From contig CM043942.1 of assembly GCA_014529385.2 (NCBI GenBank), positions 56,793,340 through 56,857,339 of the forward strand: 64,000 bases of DNA, written 5' to 3'. How positions within the stretch are numbered: the first letter of the stretch is position 1; each line of letters opens with the position of its first letter. Positions 55,035 to 64,000 of the stretch are shown here, piece by piece. The notes below the pieces were generated by a model, which saw nothing but the letters and a program-made list of their open reading frames with translations, had not been told where the DNA came from and did no database searches. The DNA is from Adiantum capillus-veneris (Eukaryota > Streptophyta > Polypodiopsida > Polypodiales > Pteridaceae). The translations under genes and the position numbers were made by a program.

Positions 55035-55436
55035 TCTAACAACTTTTAGGTGTAAACTTTTTAGGTGTACTTTGGCACTTCAAGCCCTAGTTGCTACTCC
55101 TCTTTACCCTTTAGAAAAAGCACTCAAGCTACTGTACCCGTGGCTTGAATACCATTAATTGCAAGGAATAGAAGAGAGGGTCTTTCGACACCAAAACAGC
55201 ACCGGCTCCTGTCAAGCTTCTAATAGCTCAATAGTGGTTAAGCTGTAGGCAAGCCCCGTAGGACTCCACTATTAAGACCATAGCTCTCGACGGTGATGCC
55301 CCGTTAACTGCACAAAGGCAGGCGCACTGCAAGGCTGAAAAATCCCTATTCTACTTACTCACATGCAATTAATAATACCAACCATTTGTAGCTAGCTTGA
55401 GGACCTCCCTTCTTGAGCAAGAAAAGAGAACCTTGA
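55035..55436 (-). other. Element D untranslated leader
   Basis: About 400 bases between primer site and first ATG, no ORF. The second copy has similar sequence from 63892 to the window end. Confidence 0.7.
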
Positions 55437-55448
55437 GCTCTGATACCA
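55437..55448 (-). other. Element D primer-binding site, initiator-Met tRNA
   Basis: GCTCTGATACCA on the plus strand, two bases from the LTR start. The element strand reads TGGTATCAGAGC. Confidence 0.93.
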
Positions 55449-55449
55449 A

Positions 55450-57040
55450 TGTAACATTTAATGGCCTAAAATCTTTTGTGTAGCGGAATTTAGCATGAAC
55501 ATAGTGGGCATTTCATTAGAGTTGATTCCTAATGAGATTTACAAGAGTGCTTGGGTGGAGAGAGCAACAAAAAGATAACACCTAGTTAGATAGCATCGAC
55601 AATACTTTCAAAAGAGAGAGCAATTAAGCTATTGACAACAGTTGAGGACGGATTTGCATGGAGCCGGTCCCCCCTCCAAAAGGCTTTGTATTATGGTTTC
55701 TCCCATCAAGAGAGACATTGTACAATACAATTCTTTGTGTTCCTTCAAGACTAGCTAGTGCAATGAAGATGGAAGCTTCATACACCAAGCAAAACACTTA
55801 ATCAAACACAACTTGAATTATCCCCGTTCTCAGACCCAAGACCTCACACACCTTCGAAGATGGTGAGAGCTAGCAGGGTATGAGAGTAGATTGAGAGGAA
55901 AAAAAAGTATCTTACGAGAAAGAAGTACATCTCCTCACATAATCACTCATATTAGCATAGCTTAGCTTAGTAATTAGCTTGGTAGAGAAGATGAGCATGC
56001 ATTGAAGCTTGGCTCTTGGTTGGATTTGCATCCACATGCCAAGAGAGTGTTGATGTAGGCTTCTATCTCACAAGCTTGGAGTAGGTGATGAGCTCTCCAT
56101 TAAAGCTTGGGAGGAGATAGAGTATTTTCCCTTCACACATGGTCAAGTGTGAGAGTGTGTGTGTCAATGCCAAGCAAAAATCAGCCCCCCCTCTCTCTTG
56201 GGCGAGCCCTAGCTGCTAAGTAAGTCTGGCTTTTGCCTCATTGGACCTCCCCAGGTCAAGCCAATAGGGATTAAGCAGCATAAGTGATAGCCTTCTGACA
56301 TGTGTCCCCCTTTCCCCTTTTGTGAGAGCTTTAGGTAATTAAATAATTAAACTAAACTCTCATTGGACCCCTTTGCCTCCTGGCCAATAGGAATCAGGCA
56401 AGCCATGGGGCTCCTGAATGCTCATTGGACCCCTTGGGAGACTGCCCAATAGTCTTCTAGGACACTTAATTCTTATTGGTTTCTTTTATTAAATGTTTTT
56501 AAATTAATTAGACTAGATTTACTCTAGCTTAATTCTCATTGGTCCACTTCAAGGGTCTTCCAATAGGAATTGGGCACACCTTGTGGGCATCTGGCCTAGG
56601 GAGCTGACATGGTCCCTCATTCCCTTTGTGTAAAGGGAGCCTGTGTGTGGTGTGTGTGGCTTTCTCTCTCATCCCTAGCTTTGGGGGCTCGCCCCCTCCC
56701 ATGTATTAGGGATATGCAAAGACTTTTTGGGCACACACTAAGCATCCAATTTTCCCTAGGGTTGACCTTTGGACACAACCTTTGAATTTTGGAACCTTAG
56801 CATTTTGGAAGTCTTAATGGGCTGAACCTTAGGGTCTTTTTGGCCCATTGTTTCACATGGCTCTTTTGCAGATGGCCCCCCCTTTGGATCCCTATTTTCC
56901 CTCCTTTGGATCCCTACTGTGGCCGGTCTGCTAACTTAACCAATATTCTAGCTTTTTCTCCCTTGGCACTTCCCCACATTAAATGATCAGTTTAATATGA
57001 GAAAATCATTTAGGAGAATTAGATATTGATTATTATGACA
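55450..57040 (-). repeat. Element D 5' LTR (right copy, 1591 bp)
   Basis: TGTAACATTTAATGG to TTATTATGACA on the plus strand. It holds the uninterrupted target of the CACTA insertion at 56068-56070. The segment 56521-56902 differs strongly from the left copy, while both sides match closely. Confidence 0.95.
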
Positions 57041-57577
57041 ACTCACTTCACCTGATTTGTAGGAGAGTAAGTACAAAATCTTTTTTGTGCCTATATCAAA
57101 CTCATATGGTTCAAGACACCTAAAATATGTCTTAGCCTTGCCATTTGAGTATTCGTAGACTCCCACTACTCCTTGTTTTGTAGACACTTTCTCTACCTTT
57201 TTATCAAACACCATGATCGCATTAGGAAGATCTACCCTTGGTGGTATTTTTGTTGTCTGGAAGACCATCTTCCCCTTTGCAACATTGTCTTCATATTTGT
57301 TATAGTTTTTTGGATCCTCAACAATGAGGTAATGAGTTCCCTCATCGTCATGAACCTATCCCCATCATTAGATACAATAATGGTCTCCATTCCTTTAGCT
57401 GGCTTTTCTTCTATGCATATACTTCTCGTCCCCTTGCATCAACATATACTAGAGCTACATGGGCATTTCGCCCTCTTAGGAAAGGGTTGCATACCTTGGT
57501 GCATGAATGGAGTTTCTAGAGGTGCTACCTCCCCCTCCTTGTTGAAGTTAGTGAGCTATAGTATTTTGATCAGCCAT
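57041..57577 (-). pseudogene. Element C Gag, N-terminal half (split by D)
   Basis: The minus-strand ATG at 57577 starts MADQNTIAH, an opening often seen in plant gypsy Gag, but a stop follows. Conserved-looking text resumes from about 57355: DDEGTHYLIVEDPKNYNKY and GKMVFQTTKIPPRVDLPNA, then FRCLEPYEFDIGTKKILYL. At the D insertion the frame SYKSGEVS runs straight into HIMYVEKYGQEY at 40915. No domain name can be given for this half; the gag domain proper is at 39706-40350. Confidence 0.65.
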
Positions 57578-59901
57578 GAGATAAAGGGATTGTTCGGAAG
57601 AGGTGTTTGTTTCACTATTGTCTTATATGTGTGGTGCCAAGGGATCAGTCCTTGATTGGATCACACTCTCTTCTATTGAAACTAAACTCACTTGATATCC
57701 AACCACTCTTGGTTCTCTTTGAATACACCTTATTGATCTCAAATTCATCAACTCTTCACACAAAAGACTATCAACCCAAACCCCTTACCTTAGAAGTTTG
57801 TTTGTAGTTGCTTCTTTGTTTTGACTTCCTTCCAAGCAGCTCTTCAATTTGTTGGAGTACTTTCCACTCTCAACAAGCCTCCAGCTTGCAAGATCCTTGG
57901 ATCTGGCTATCTACACAAAAACCTTTCTTCTTTGCAATTCAATCAAGATGATAGCACTCACTTTAGCTGTCTACCATATTGATTGATATAATTGGAAGGT
58001 TAATCTCAACCAATAGATGTGTATATAAACTTGAATCTCTGTGTATTTCCCTTGCACATTTATACTATTTTTGGGCAATTGATCACTCAAATTGTGTGCA
58101 AATCTTGTTTTGAAAAGATGTTTGGTATTCTAAGGTCAAAAGGATAATTTTTGACTAGGCAAAATTGCAGTTTGGCCTTAGTCTATGCATGGGGACATCA
58201 TATGTGTATGATGTCCTCTGGCCCAAAATCACACCAAACTTTAAGTATAGATTCTCCTTGATGTATTCTACTCAACCCAAGTCTCACTGTGATATTATAA
58301 CACCCTTTGGTAGGTTTATCACTCCTTTTCTATCTCGAATGTTTGAAACTTCTTCAAGAGGTTTTTTGAGGCCGAGAGTGATCCAAATTAGATGAAACTT
58401 GGTTACTAGGATTATTTTGCAAGAATAAACACCCCTGTTATGTTAGATGTAAGTTTTGGTCACTGATTTGGGAGTTGAGACATCATACGTGTATGATTTC
58501 TTTTGTGGCCAAATGAAGTGACATTTGTTCTAAGGTTTATTCACCACTCCAAAAACTCTTAGAAATTTTCACAATTCAATTTCAACACTTTTACTACAAG
58601 CTATGGTCATTCCCAGCCTGAATCTTGCCAAGAAGAATATGTGCTCACAAGAAATTTTGGAAATCAAAATTGCACAAAATCACTACTATTCCACTTTTAC
58701 CTCTTGGAATTGTAAAAATCATCTTACATGCTTAACTCCTCATTTCCAACCCTCTTGTGTGGTCAGAAGTGCACTTGAACTCTCAAATCTAGTCATGAGA
58801 CATCATACGCGTATGAAGTCTACTAGCTTGGCTTTTGGAACTGTTTCTACCCTAGGTTCCCCTTGATGTTCACAACAAGAATTTATGGTCAAAGCACAGT
58901 TTGAAGCTCAAAAGTGTTTTCAACCATGAGGTTTTTTGTTTAACTCTCTATGGAGTGAAAAATCACAGTTTTCTCTCAAGTTATATGTTTAAATGGAAAA
59001 CTTGGTGTATGTGCTCAACACAACATACAGGCTATGGGTTTGAAGTCAAAAGTTCAACTTGACTACCAAAATTACACTTTAGACATCATACGCGTATGAT
59101 GTCTTTTGTTGAATTTTTATCTCTGAATTGGCCCAAACTCGTTTTTAAGGTGTCTCCACCTAAGTTTATGTCTTATCCTGTGTTTTCTCTTCTTCTCAAG
59201 TTCACACAAAACAATTTTTTCAATGATTACTATTTTGTTCTTGACTTTTGTGTTTTAAGTGTTGTAAGTTGACCAATACCCTGGTCTCAAGGTGGTCTTA
59301 GGGTAAAACAACCCTTTTGAACACTTTGGTGTAGTTAATTTTGTCAGATTGGGTTTCTTTTTGGCTATTGAGACATCATACGTGTATGATTTTACAGATT
59401 TGAGGTTTCTCCACACAAAACCCATCCAAATGCTCTTTTCTATGCCCAACTACAAGCAATCATGCAAAAATTTACTATGAACTCGTGTATTGCATTGTTT
59501 TCATTTGAATTCAAACTTTTTCATGATTCTAATGCAAACACACGCAAGCTAATGAATCAATGATGAATAGCTCTAGATCACAATCAGATGTCCTAGCTAA
59601 AGCTATTCCTACTCATCATGTAGGGTTTTGTGATTGTGATTTAGAAAAACGCTTTACTACCACACATGGACTAGTAAACACTTTTGCACCACAACAACCA
59701 CTCATACACAAACAACTACTCTAAACTACAAAAATTGTCTATCGCAAAAGACCCAAGTGAGACACACGCTCCCTAGAACCTCTCAAAGATCTCAAGAATC
59801 CCCCTCTTGGATCCTATCTAAACTAAGATACAAGGAAATTTTGCAAACCAAACGGACTTTTACCTCGTAGGATTAGTCAAAGGTCACCTACCTAGGGCTC
59901 T
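57578..59901 (-). other. Element C leader with five spaced palindromes
   Basis: About 2.3 kb between the primer site and gag has no convincing gene. Five 22-bp near-palindromes at 58194, 58479, 58799, 59082 and 59372 mark diverged tandem units of about 283-320 bp. Each unit also has TTTGGCC, a long T-rich segment and AACTT-type words, but the body is poorly conserved. Confidence 0.7.
58194..59393. repeat. Five diverged units with conserved palindrome CATCATACGCGTATGATG
   Basis: The 59082-59103 copy is a perfect 22-bp palindrome, GACATCATACG and its complement. The others carry one to three changes: 58194 has a central TATGTGTA; 58479 and 59372 have TACGTGTA; 58799 has TACGCGTATGAAG. The palindromes stay nearly constant while the rest of each unit has drifted. 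Confidence 0.85.
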
Positions 59902-59906
59902 CATCC

Positions 59907-59924
59907 CCACCGAGAACGGTGCCA
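59907..59924 (-). other. Element C primer-binding region
   Basis: The minus strand reads TGGCACCGTTCTCGGTGG two bases after the LTR end AACA. It resembles the tRNA-Asp type TGGCGCCGTTG only in part. Confidence 0.5.
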
Positions 59925-59925
59925 A

Positions 59926-60613
59926 TGTTGGCAAGCAAATACATTGGTCACAAACGCTAGCAAAGTGAGAACTAGGCCAACAAACAAGATGTCAACCAAG
60001 GACGAAGCTTGACCCGCCGCCGCAGGCGCATGCAAACACCTAGTGTGGAAAATGCATATGAAGACATGCCAAAAATTATAGGTCACCGATTCTCAACATA
60101 CTTAGGTCTAAAGTGTAGTTCTACTCACCATGAATGCAATGACTTAAAGCAATCACAAATTGGATGCACGGTTAGAGAGAAAACTCACCTTGAAGCTCGT
60201 GGGAGAGCTCTTTGCAAAGAGACCAAAATCGTGCAAGCTTGGCATCAAAGAGTAGCTCTTGTCATTGCTAACATGATCATGTAGTCTCCTTTGCAATGCA
60301 ACTTCCGTAGTACATGGAGGGAAGAGAAGAATCTCTCACTTACTCTCTCCACACAACACGCAAGCACGATACACTTAGTAGAGCTAAAAAAAGATGATTT
60401 ATTCAAAAGTTGTCTTACGGTTACAAAAATTGGCTTTTATACCTCAGCCTTGGAGGTTCTAACTTTTCAAAATTAACTCCCACTTTCTACCGTGGGTTCA
60501 GTTAATCCACATATTTAATGGGTTACAATTTGGGAACTCAATGGAGTCCCGAAAAATAATTACAAATGAGCTCGTTGAGTTATATAATACAAAAATAGGC
60601 TCTCTTGTGCTCA
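59926..60613 (-). repeat. Element C 5' LTR (right copy, about 688 bp)
   Basis: TGTTGGCAAGC begins next to the primer site, and the other end is placed at TTGTGCTCA. A minus-strand TATAAAAG lies at 60434-60441. The left copy of C is not in the window, so the outer end is inferred from the TG...CA rule and the start of RT sequence after it. Confidence 0.6.
60434..60441 (-). promoter_or_regulatory. TATA box of the element C LTR
   Basis: The minus strand reads GAGGTATAAAAGCCAATTTT. Distance to the LTR start (about 170 bases) fits a short U3. Confidence 0.6.
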
Positions 60614-61478
60614 TGTGTTAACTTAGTGGATCCTAATAAAAATGAAAATCTAAGGTTCTGTGTAGATTACATAAAGCTCAATTCTTAGACCATCAAGGAT
60701 CCCTTTCCACTCCTATTTTATAGATACACTACTTGATGAGATTGTAGGCCACAAAATGTGTAGCTTTATGAATGGCTACAATCAACTAAATATCACACTT
60801 GAAGATAGATCCAAAACAACATTTGTCAATGAATGGGAAGCATTCGTGTACCTAGTCATGCCATTTGGACTCTATAGTGATCTAGCTAAGTTTTAGAGGT
60901 GTAAGATGGAAATATTTAGTGAATTTTAGCACAAGTTCTTGGCAATATTCACGGATGATTTCACTATCTTATCCATTGAGGAAATGCATCTACTCTTCTT
61001 GGAATTGGTTTTTGATAGATGCCATGAGACAAGGATTTTCTTGAACCAATTCAAGTCAATATTCATTGTAAGGAAGGGTCAATTTTTAGGAAATATTGTC
61101 TCTAGGAAAGGCATTGAGATGGACAATGGTAAGATTAAGTGTGTTTAGCAATCTAGAGCCTCGACAAATGTGAATTTCTATCGAAGGTTTATCCATTTGT
61201 TTGCAGGCTTGTATGAGCTAACCAAGAAGGGAAATAAGTTTATTTAGACCCAAGAATGTGGACAAAGTTTTTAGTGTGTAGAGAAGGAAATCAGTAGTAG
61301 GAAGCCAATCCTTTTCCAAATAGACTCAAATGTCATTCTTTTTGGAATGTCAATGGGGGCTATAATGGCCTAGACTGATGGGAAGAAAGGCTATCTAGTC
61401 TAATTCCTCAGACACCATTTCAGCTCAATTGACTAGGGGTACTTCACTATAGAAAGGAAAGCACTAGGAATTGTCTCT
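60614..61478 (+). pseudogene. Gypsy RT and RNase H remnant, plus strand
   Basis: Reads VDPNKNENLRFCVDYIKLNS, then after a frame change FIDTLLDEIVGHKMCSFMNG and VYLVMPFGLYSDLAKF. IFTDDFTILSIEEMHLLF holds the RT aspartates as TDD. GQFLGNIVSRKGIEMDNGK and FYRRFIHLFAGLYELTKKG follow, then an RNase H start (LFQIDSNVILFGMSMGA). At least five stops. Both ends are truncated, at the element C LTR and at the second D copy. Its strand is opposite to its neighbours. Confidence 0.85.
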
Positions 61479-62420
61479 TTAAGATTTTCAAAAGCATTGT
61501 TCTCCTTGGTAGACCATCTATACCTAACGTTTTTCTTTGTTAGGTCATGTAAGAGTCCGTCGGCAATTTATGAGAACTTTTCTGTAAAGTGTCTATTGTA
61601 TGAACACATACCTATTAAGCTTCTTAGTTCATGCAAATTCCTTGGATTAGGCACCCCTTTTATTACCTCCAACTTTGATGGATCCATTTGGATGCCATCT
61701 TGAGAGATAATGTGACCTTAATATTGAATCTCTTGTAAGAAAAAATCACTTTTCTTTCAATCTATATAAAGCTTATTTTCTTGTAAAACTTGAAATATTA
61801 TCTGGAGGTGTTGCTTGTGTTCATCTAATGAATTATAGTAGATGATTATATCATCAAAGAAAACTTTAGTAAAGCTTCGATGAGGCTTGAATAGCTTCTC
61901 CATTAGACGGTTGAACGTAGCTGGTGCATTGCTCAAGCCAAAAGGCATGACGATGTACTTGTAAAGACCAAATGTAGTGTGAAATGCGGTCTTTATAATA
62001 TCTTGATCAACTATCCTTATTTGATGATAGACACTTTTTAGGTCAATCCTACTGAAGTAGGGCGACCCTTGTAGCTTATCAAATAGGTCTTCCACCCGTG
62101 GAATGAGAAAACTATTCTTGATAGTGATCCTATATAGTGCTCTATAGTTGTCGACACACATATGATATGTGCCATCTTTCTTTTGAACCTAACCATGAGC
62201 TAGGCCTAACCATGCCTTTCTCACCCAAGTCATGTACTTGCCGCATAATCTCCTCTTGTTGAGCTTGAGAAACTCTATAAGGAGGTTTATTTGGCAATGA
62301 GCTTCCTGGAAGAAGCTCAATTGCATGGTTGGCATCCCCTCATTTGGGAGGTAGCTCATAAGGGATGTCATCAATAAAACAATCTTGGAATCCGTTTAGG
62401 AAAATAGATAACTCTAATTC
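61479..62420 (-). pseudogene. Second D copy: RNase H end and reverse transcriptase
   Basis: Closely related to 51990-52920. The frame 62161-61757 has RVEDLFDKLQGSPYFSRIDL, YIVMPFGLSNAPATFNRLM and VFFDDIIIYYNSL. A short deletion near 62195 removes the SSPFCSPVLLVQKKDG segment, and a duplicated TG within the Y-R-A region gives VDNYRAL. The left end is broken at 61479, inside the RNase H start. Inactive. Confidence 0.88.
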
Positions 62421-63125
62421 CTTTTGATTCCCTACATTTTCATTTGATGAAACATTAAGTTCATTTTGAGAGTCTTTAACAAAAATCTTGTACACAAAAA
62501 TCTCTTTATGGACTTATCAAAATCTCTTTAACAAAAATCTTGTACACAAAAATCTCTTTATGGACTTATCAAAATCTTTCTTATGTACAATGGGTATGGT
62601 GTTACCCGACTCCTTAGCGTCTATGTACATATCTTTTTCCCTGTAACTAAAGTAGGTTTGTCTTTTAGGGAATTTAACATTGGCAACCATGCAATCCCAT
62701 GGTGCCCCTAGAATTACATCCTCATGCTTTAGAGGAGAGATGAAGAAATCCTCCTTGTCCACATAGCTTTGGACACATGAAGCCTTAATTTACCAATTAA
62801 GGGAGTGAATGAGGGAGTGAATGAGACTTCTTGTCCCTTGAAAGCACCATCAGCAGGTAGGACATCTCCCATCTCATAGGCTTGATGCCTAGCTTGGTGG
62901 CAAACTCCATAGATATGAAATTGTGAGTAGAGCCAGGGTCAAACAAAATTAAAGCATCACGTTCTCTTACTTTTTTCCAAGTGTAGCACAGAGGAGATCC
63001 TTTGTGATGATAATCCTCTTTTGAACTTCAACTATGGAATCTCTAGGAGGCTCATTACACGTATTCTTGTGCGGGCAAGCACGATAGGCATGCCCTTGCT
63101 CCCCGCACTTGTAGCAACGATTATC
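62421..63125 (-). pseudogene. Second D copy: protease region
   Basis: The 62762-62517 frame reads DKEDFFISPLKHEDVILGAP, matching 53240-53180 of D. A 52-bp tandem duplication (62474 and 62526) lies in the pro-RT linker. An upstream DPGST-type site is present near 62935 (FDPGSTHNFISMEF). At 63125 a zinc-knuckle end (CGEQGHAYRAC) is joined directly to the Arg/Ser-rich N-terminal region. Confidence 0.8.
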
Positions 63126-63891
63126 CTATGGCCTCTTCTTTTGGGCGGTTCCGGAGATGCACCATCACTTTCTTCAAAAGGGGAAGTGGATGAGGAAGAT
63201 GGAGAAGAGAGTGACCTATTTCTTGACTTTTTCTTCCCTTGCTCCTCCTCTTCTACACCACTAATTTCTTCAAAAGAGGAAGAGGATGAGGAAGATGGAG
63301 AAGAGGGTATCCTCTTTCTTGTCTTCTTCTTCCCTTGTTTCCTCTCTTCCCTCTTTGAATTAGGGTATGGAGGAATATGTGATGGTCTTCTCCGTTTAGG
63401 GGGCGTTGGAGAGCGTTTTGCCCACCATCTTCGTGGAGCCATCTCCACCAAGGTGGCAGGAGACTTTCCTCTTTCCTGTTCTTTTGGTGAGGGCTCTACC
63501 ATTGAAACTTGGGCTCTCCTTTGAGAGGGAGATGCCCCATCGAGTAATAGGTTTCTGAGCCCTTGTACAAATCCTCCTCTTCTTCCCTTATTGGAGAGAG
63601 TCCTCTTTTGGAAGTCTCACCTGATGCTTTCATAGGTACTCTCTCTTCTTGGTGGGGAGTTTGGAGAATATCATTGGTGCACAATTGCTGTAGCACTTCA
63701 CCTTGGAGGGATGGATTGCCTAGAGCTTGTTCAAGCCTAGAAACAAGATAATTTACAAGCATAGGGGAATCTTTAGTTTCTCTATCATTAGAAAAATCAA
63801 AGGTATCAACATTCATTTCAATCTCTTTATCCTTGTCAGCCATACTAGAAATTTTTAGGTGTAAATTTTTACTTGTACTTTGGCACTTCAA
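63032..63891 (-). pseudogene. Second D copy: N-terminal Gag ORF, gag domain deleted
   Basis: The start at 63838 (MADKDKEIEMNVDTFDFSND) matches D at 55034. The Arg/Ser-rich part (RRWWAKRSPTPPKRRRPSH, SSPSSSSSSSFEE) follows. The sequence that corresponds to 53590-54330 of D is missing at 63125, about 750 bp including the whole capsid domain. It cannot form particles. Confidence 0.85.
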
Positions 63892-64000
63892 GCCCTAGTT
63901 TGCTACTCCTCTCTACCTTTAAAGATAATCACTCAAGAATCTATACATGTGGATCAAATATTATTAATTGCAAGGAATAGAAGAGAGGGTTTCACAGAGC
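63892..64000 (-). other. Second D copy: leader, continues past the window
   Basis: Similar to 55035-55180 of D (CTTTGGCACTTCAAGCCCTAG). The LTR should lie to the right of the window. Confidence 0.75.

Larger units (their letters stand above)
40916..57040 (-). mobile_element. Element D: chromovirus-like Ty3/gypsy retrotransposon nested in element C
   Basis: LTRs 40916-50205 (with CACTA inside; 1567 bp without it) and 55450-57040 (1591 bp) read TGTAACATTT...TTATGACA on the plus strand. ACTCA duplications lie at 40911-40915 and 57041-57045. Initiator-Met primer site and polypurine tract are present. The minus-strand order is gag, protease, RT, RNase H, integrase, possible chromodomain. Few stops remain, so it is fairly young. 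Confidence 0.95.

Noticed and set aside
58194-59393. CRISPR-like array because of regularly spaced palindromes
   Set aside because: Spacing of about 290 bp, plant retrotransposon context and related spacers rule it out.
1-64000. tRNA, rRNA or bacterial-type operon genes
   Set aside because: No cloverleaf, rRNA core or ribosome-binding site pattern was recognised. tRNA-like words are retrotransposon primer sites.

Overview
This window is repeat-saturated DNA from a large, transposon-rich eukaryotic genome, almost certainly a land plant. It holds Ty1/copia and Ty3/gypsy LTR retrotransposons with TG...CA long terminal repeats, plant-type primer-binding sites (initiator-Met TGGTATCAGAGC; a tRNA-Asp type site), and a CACTA (En/Spm) DNA transposon with a TNP2-like transposase. 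I found no convincing host gene, tRNA, rRNA or CRISPR. The species cannot be read from the sequence.

Layout, left to right. 1-13345: a decayed copia element on the minus strand (Copia-1), split by a young plus-strand element (371-9112, here TRG) that carries Gag and protease-like regions but no reverse transcriptase or integrase. 13346-16009: no gene, with one isolated LTR-like promoter. 16010-18300: minus-strand gypsy pol remnant. 18295-39700: an old minus-strand gag element (B), broken by a younger relative (A, 21992-29063), a copia element (Copia-2, 29197-34592) that sits in a small gypsy gag fragment, and a 3.26-kb non-coding insertion with a 152-bp tandem repeat (35104-38359). 39706-40915 and 57041-60613: the two halves of another gypsy element (C), with gag, a leader bearing five palindromes and an LTR. 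C was split by a chromovirus-like gypsy element (D, 40916-57040), whose left LTR was split in turn by a 7.7-kb CACTA element (41539-49258). 60614-61478: plus-strand gypsy RT remnant. 61479-64000: a second, deleted copy of D.

The nesting is supported by target-site duplications: CATTC around TRG, TTCTC around Copia-2, ACTCA around D and TCA around CACTA. The right LTR of D is an empty-site control for the CACTA insertion. Reading frames of the interrupted elements also resume across TRG, A and D. The inferred order is: C, B and Copia-1 first; then A into B, D into C and TRG into Copia-1; then CACTA into D.

The most interesting signals are: (1) A and B, which lack pol but share a 3' region with a strongly hydrophobic segment and a DPGG...MGFPF motif, a possible envelope-like or accessory protein; (2) TRG, a gag-pro element with variant zinc knuckles and a repeated W[VI]PK motif; (3) a perfect 49-bp stem and a long imperfect palindrome at the CACTA ends, beside two genes whose introns can be placed; (4) a patchwork LTR in D with repeated inverted CCAAT pairs; (5) five 22-bp palindromes spaced about 290 bp apart in the C leader.
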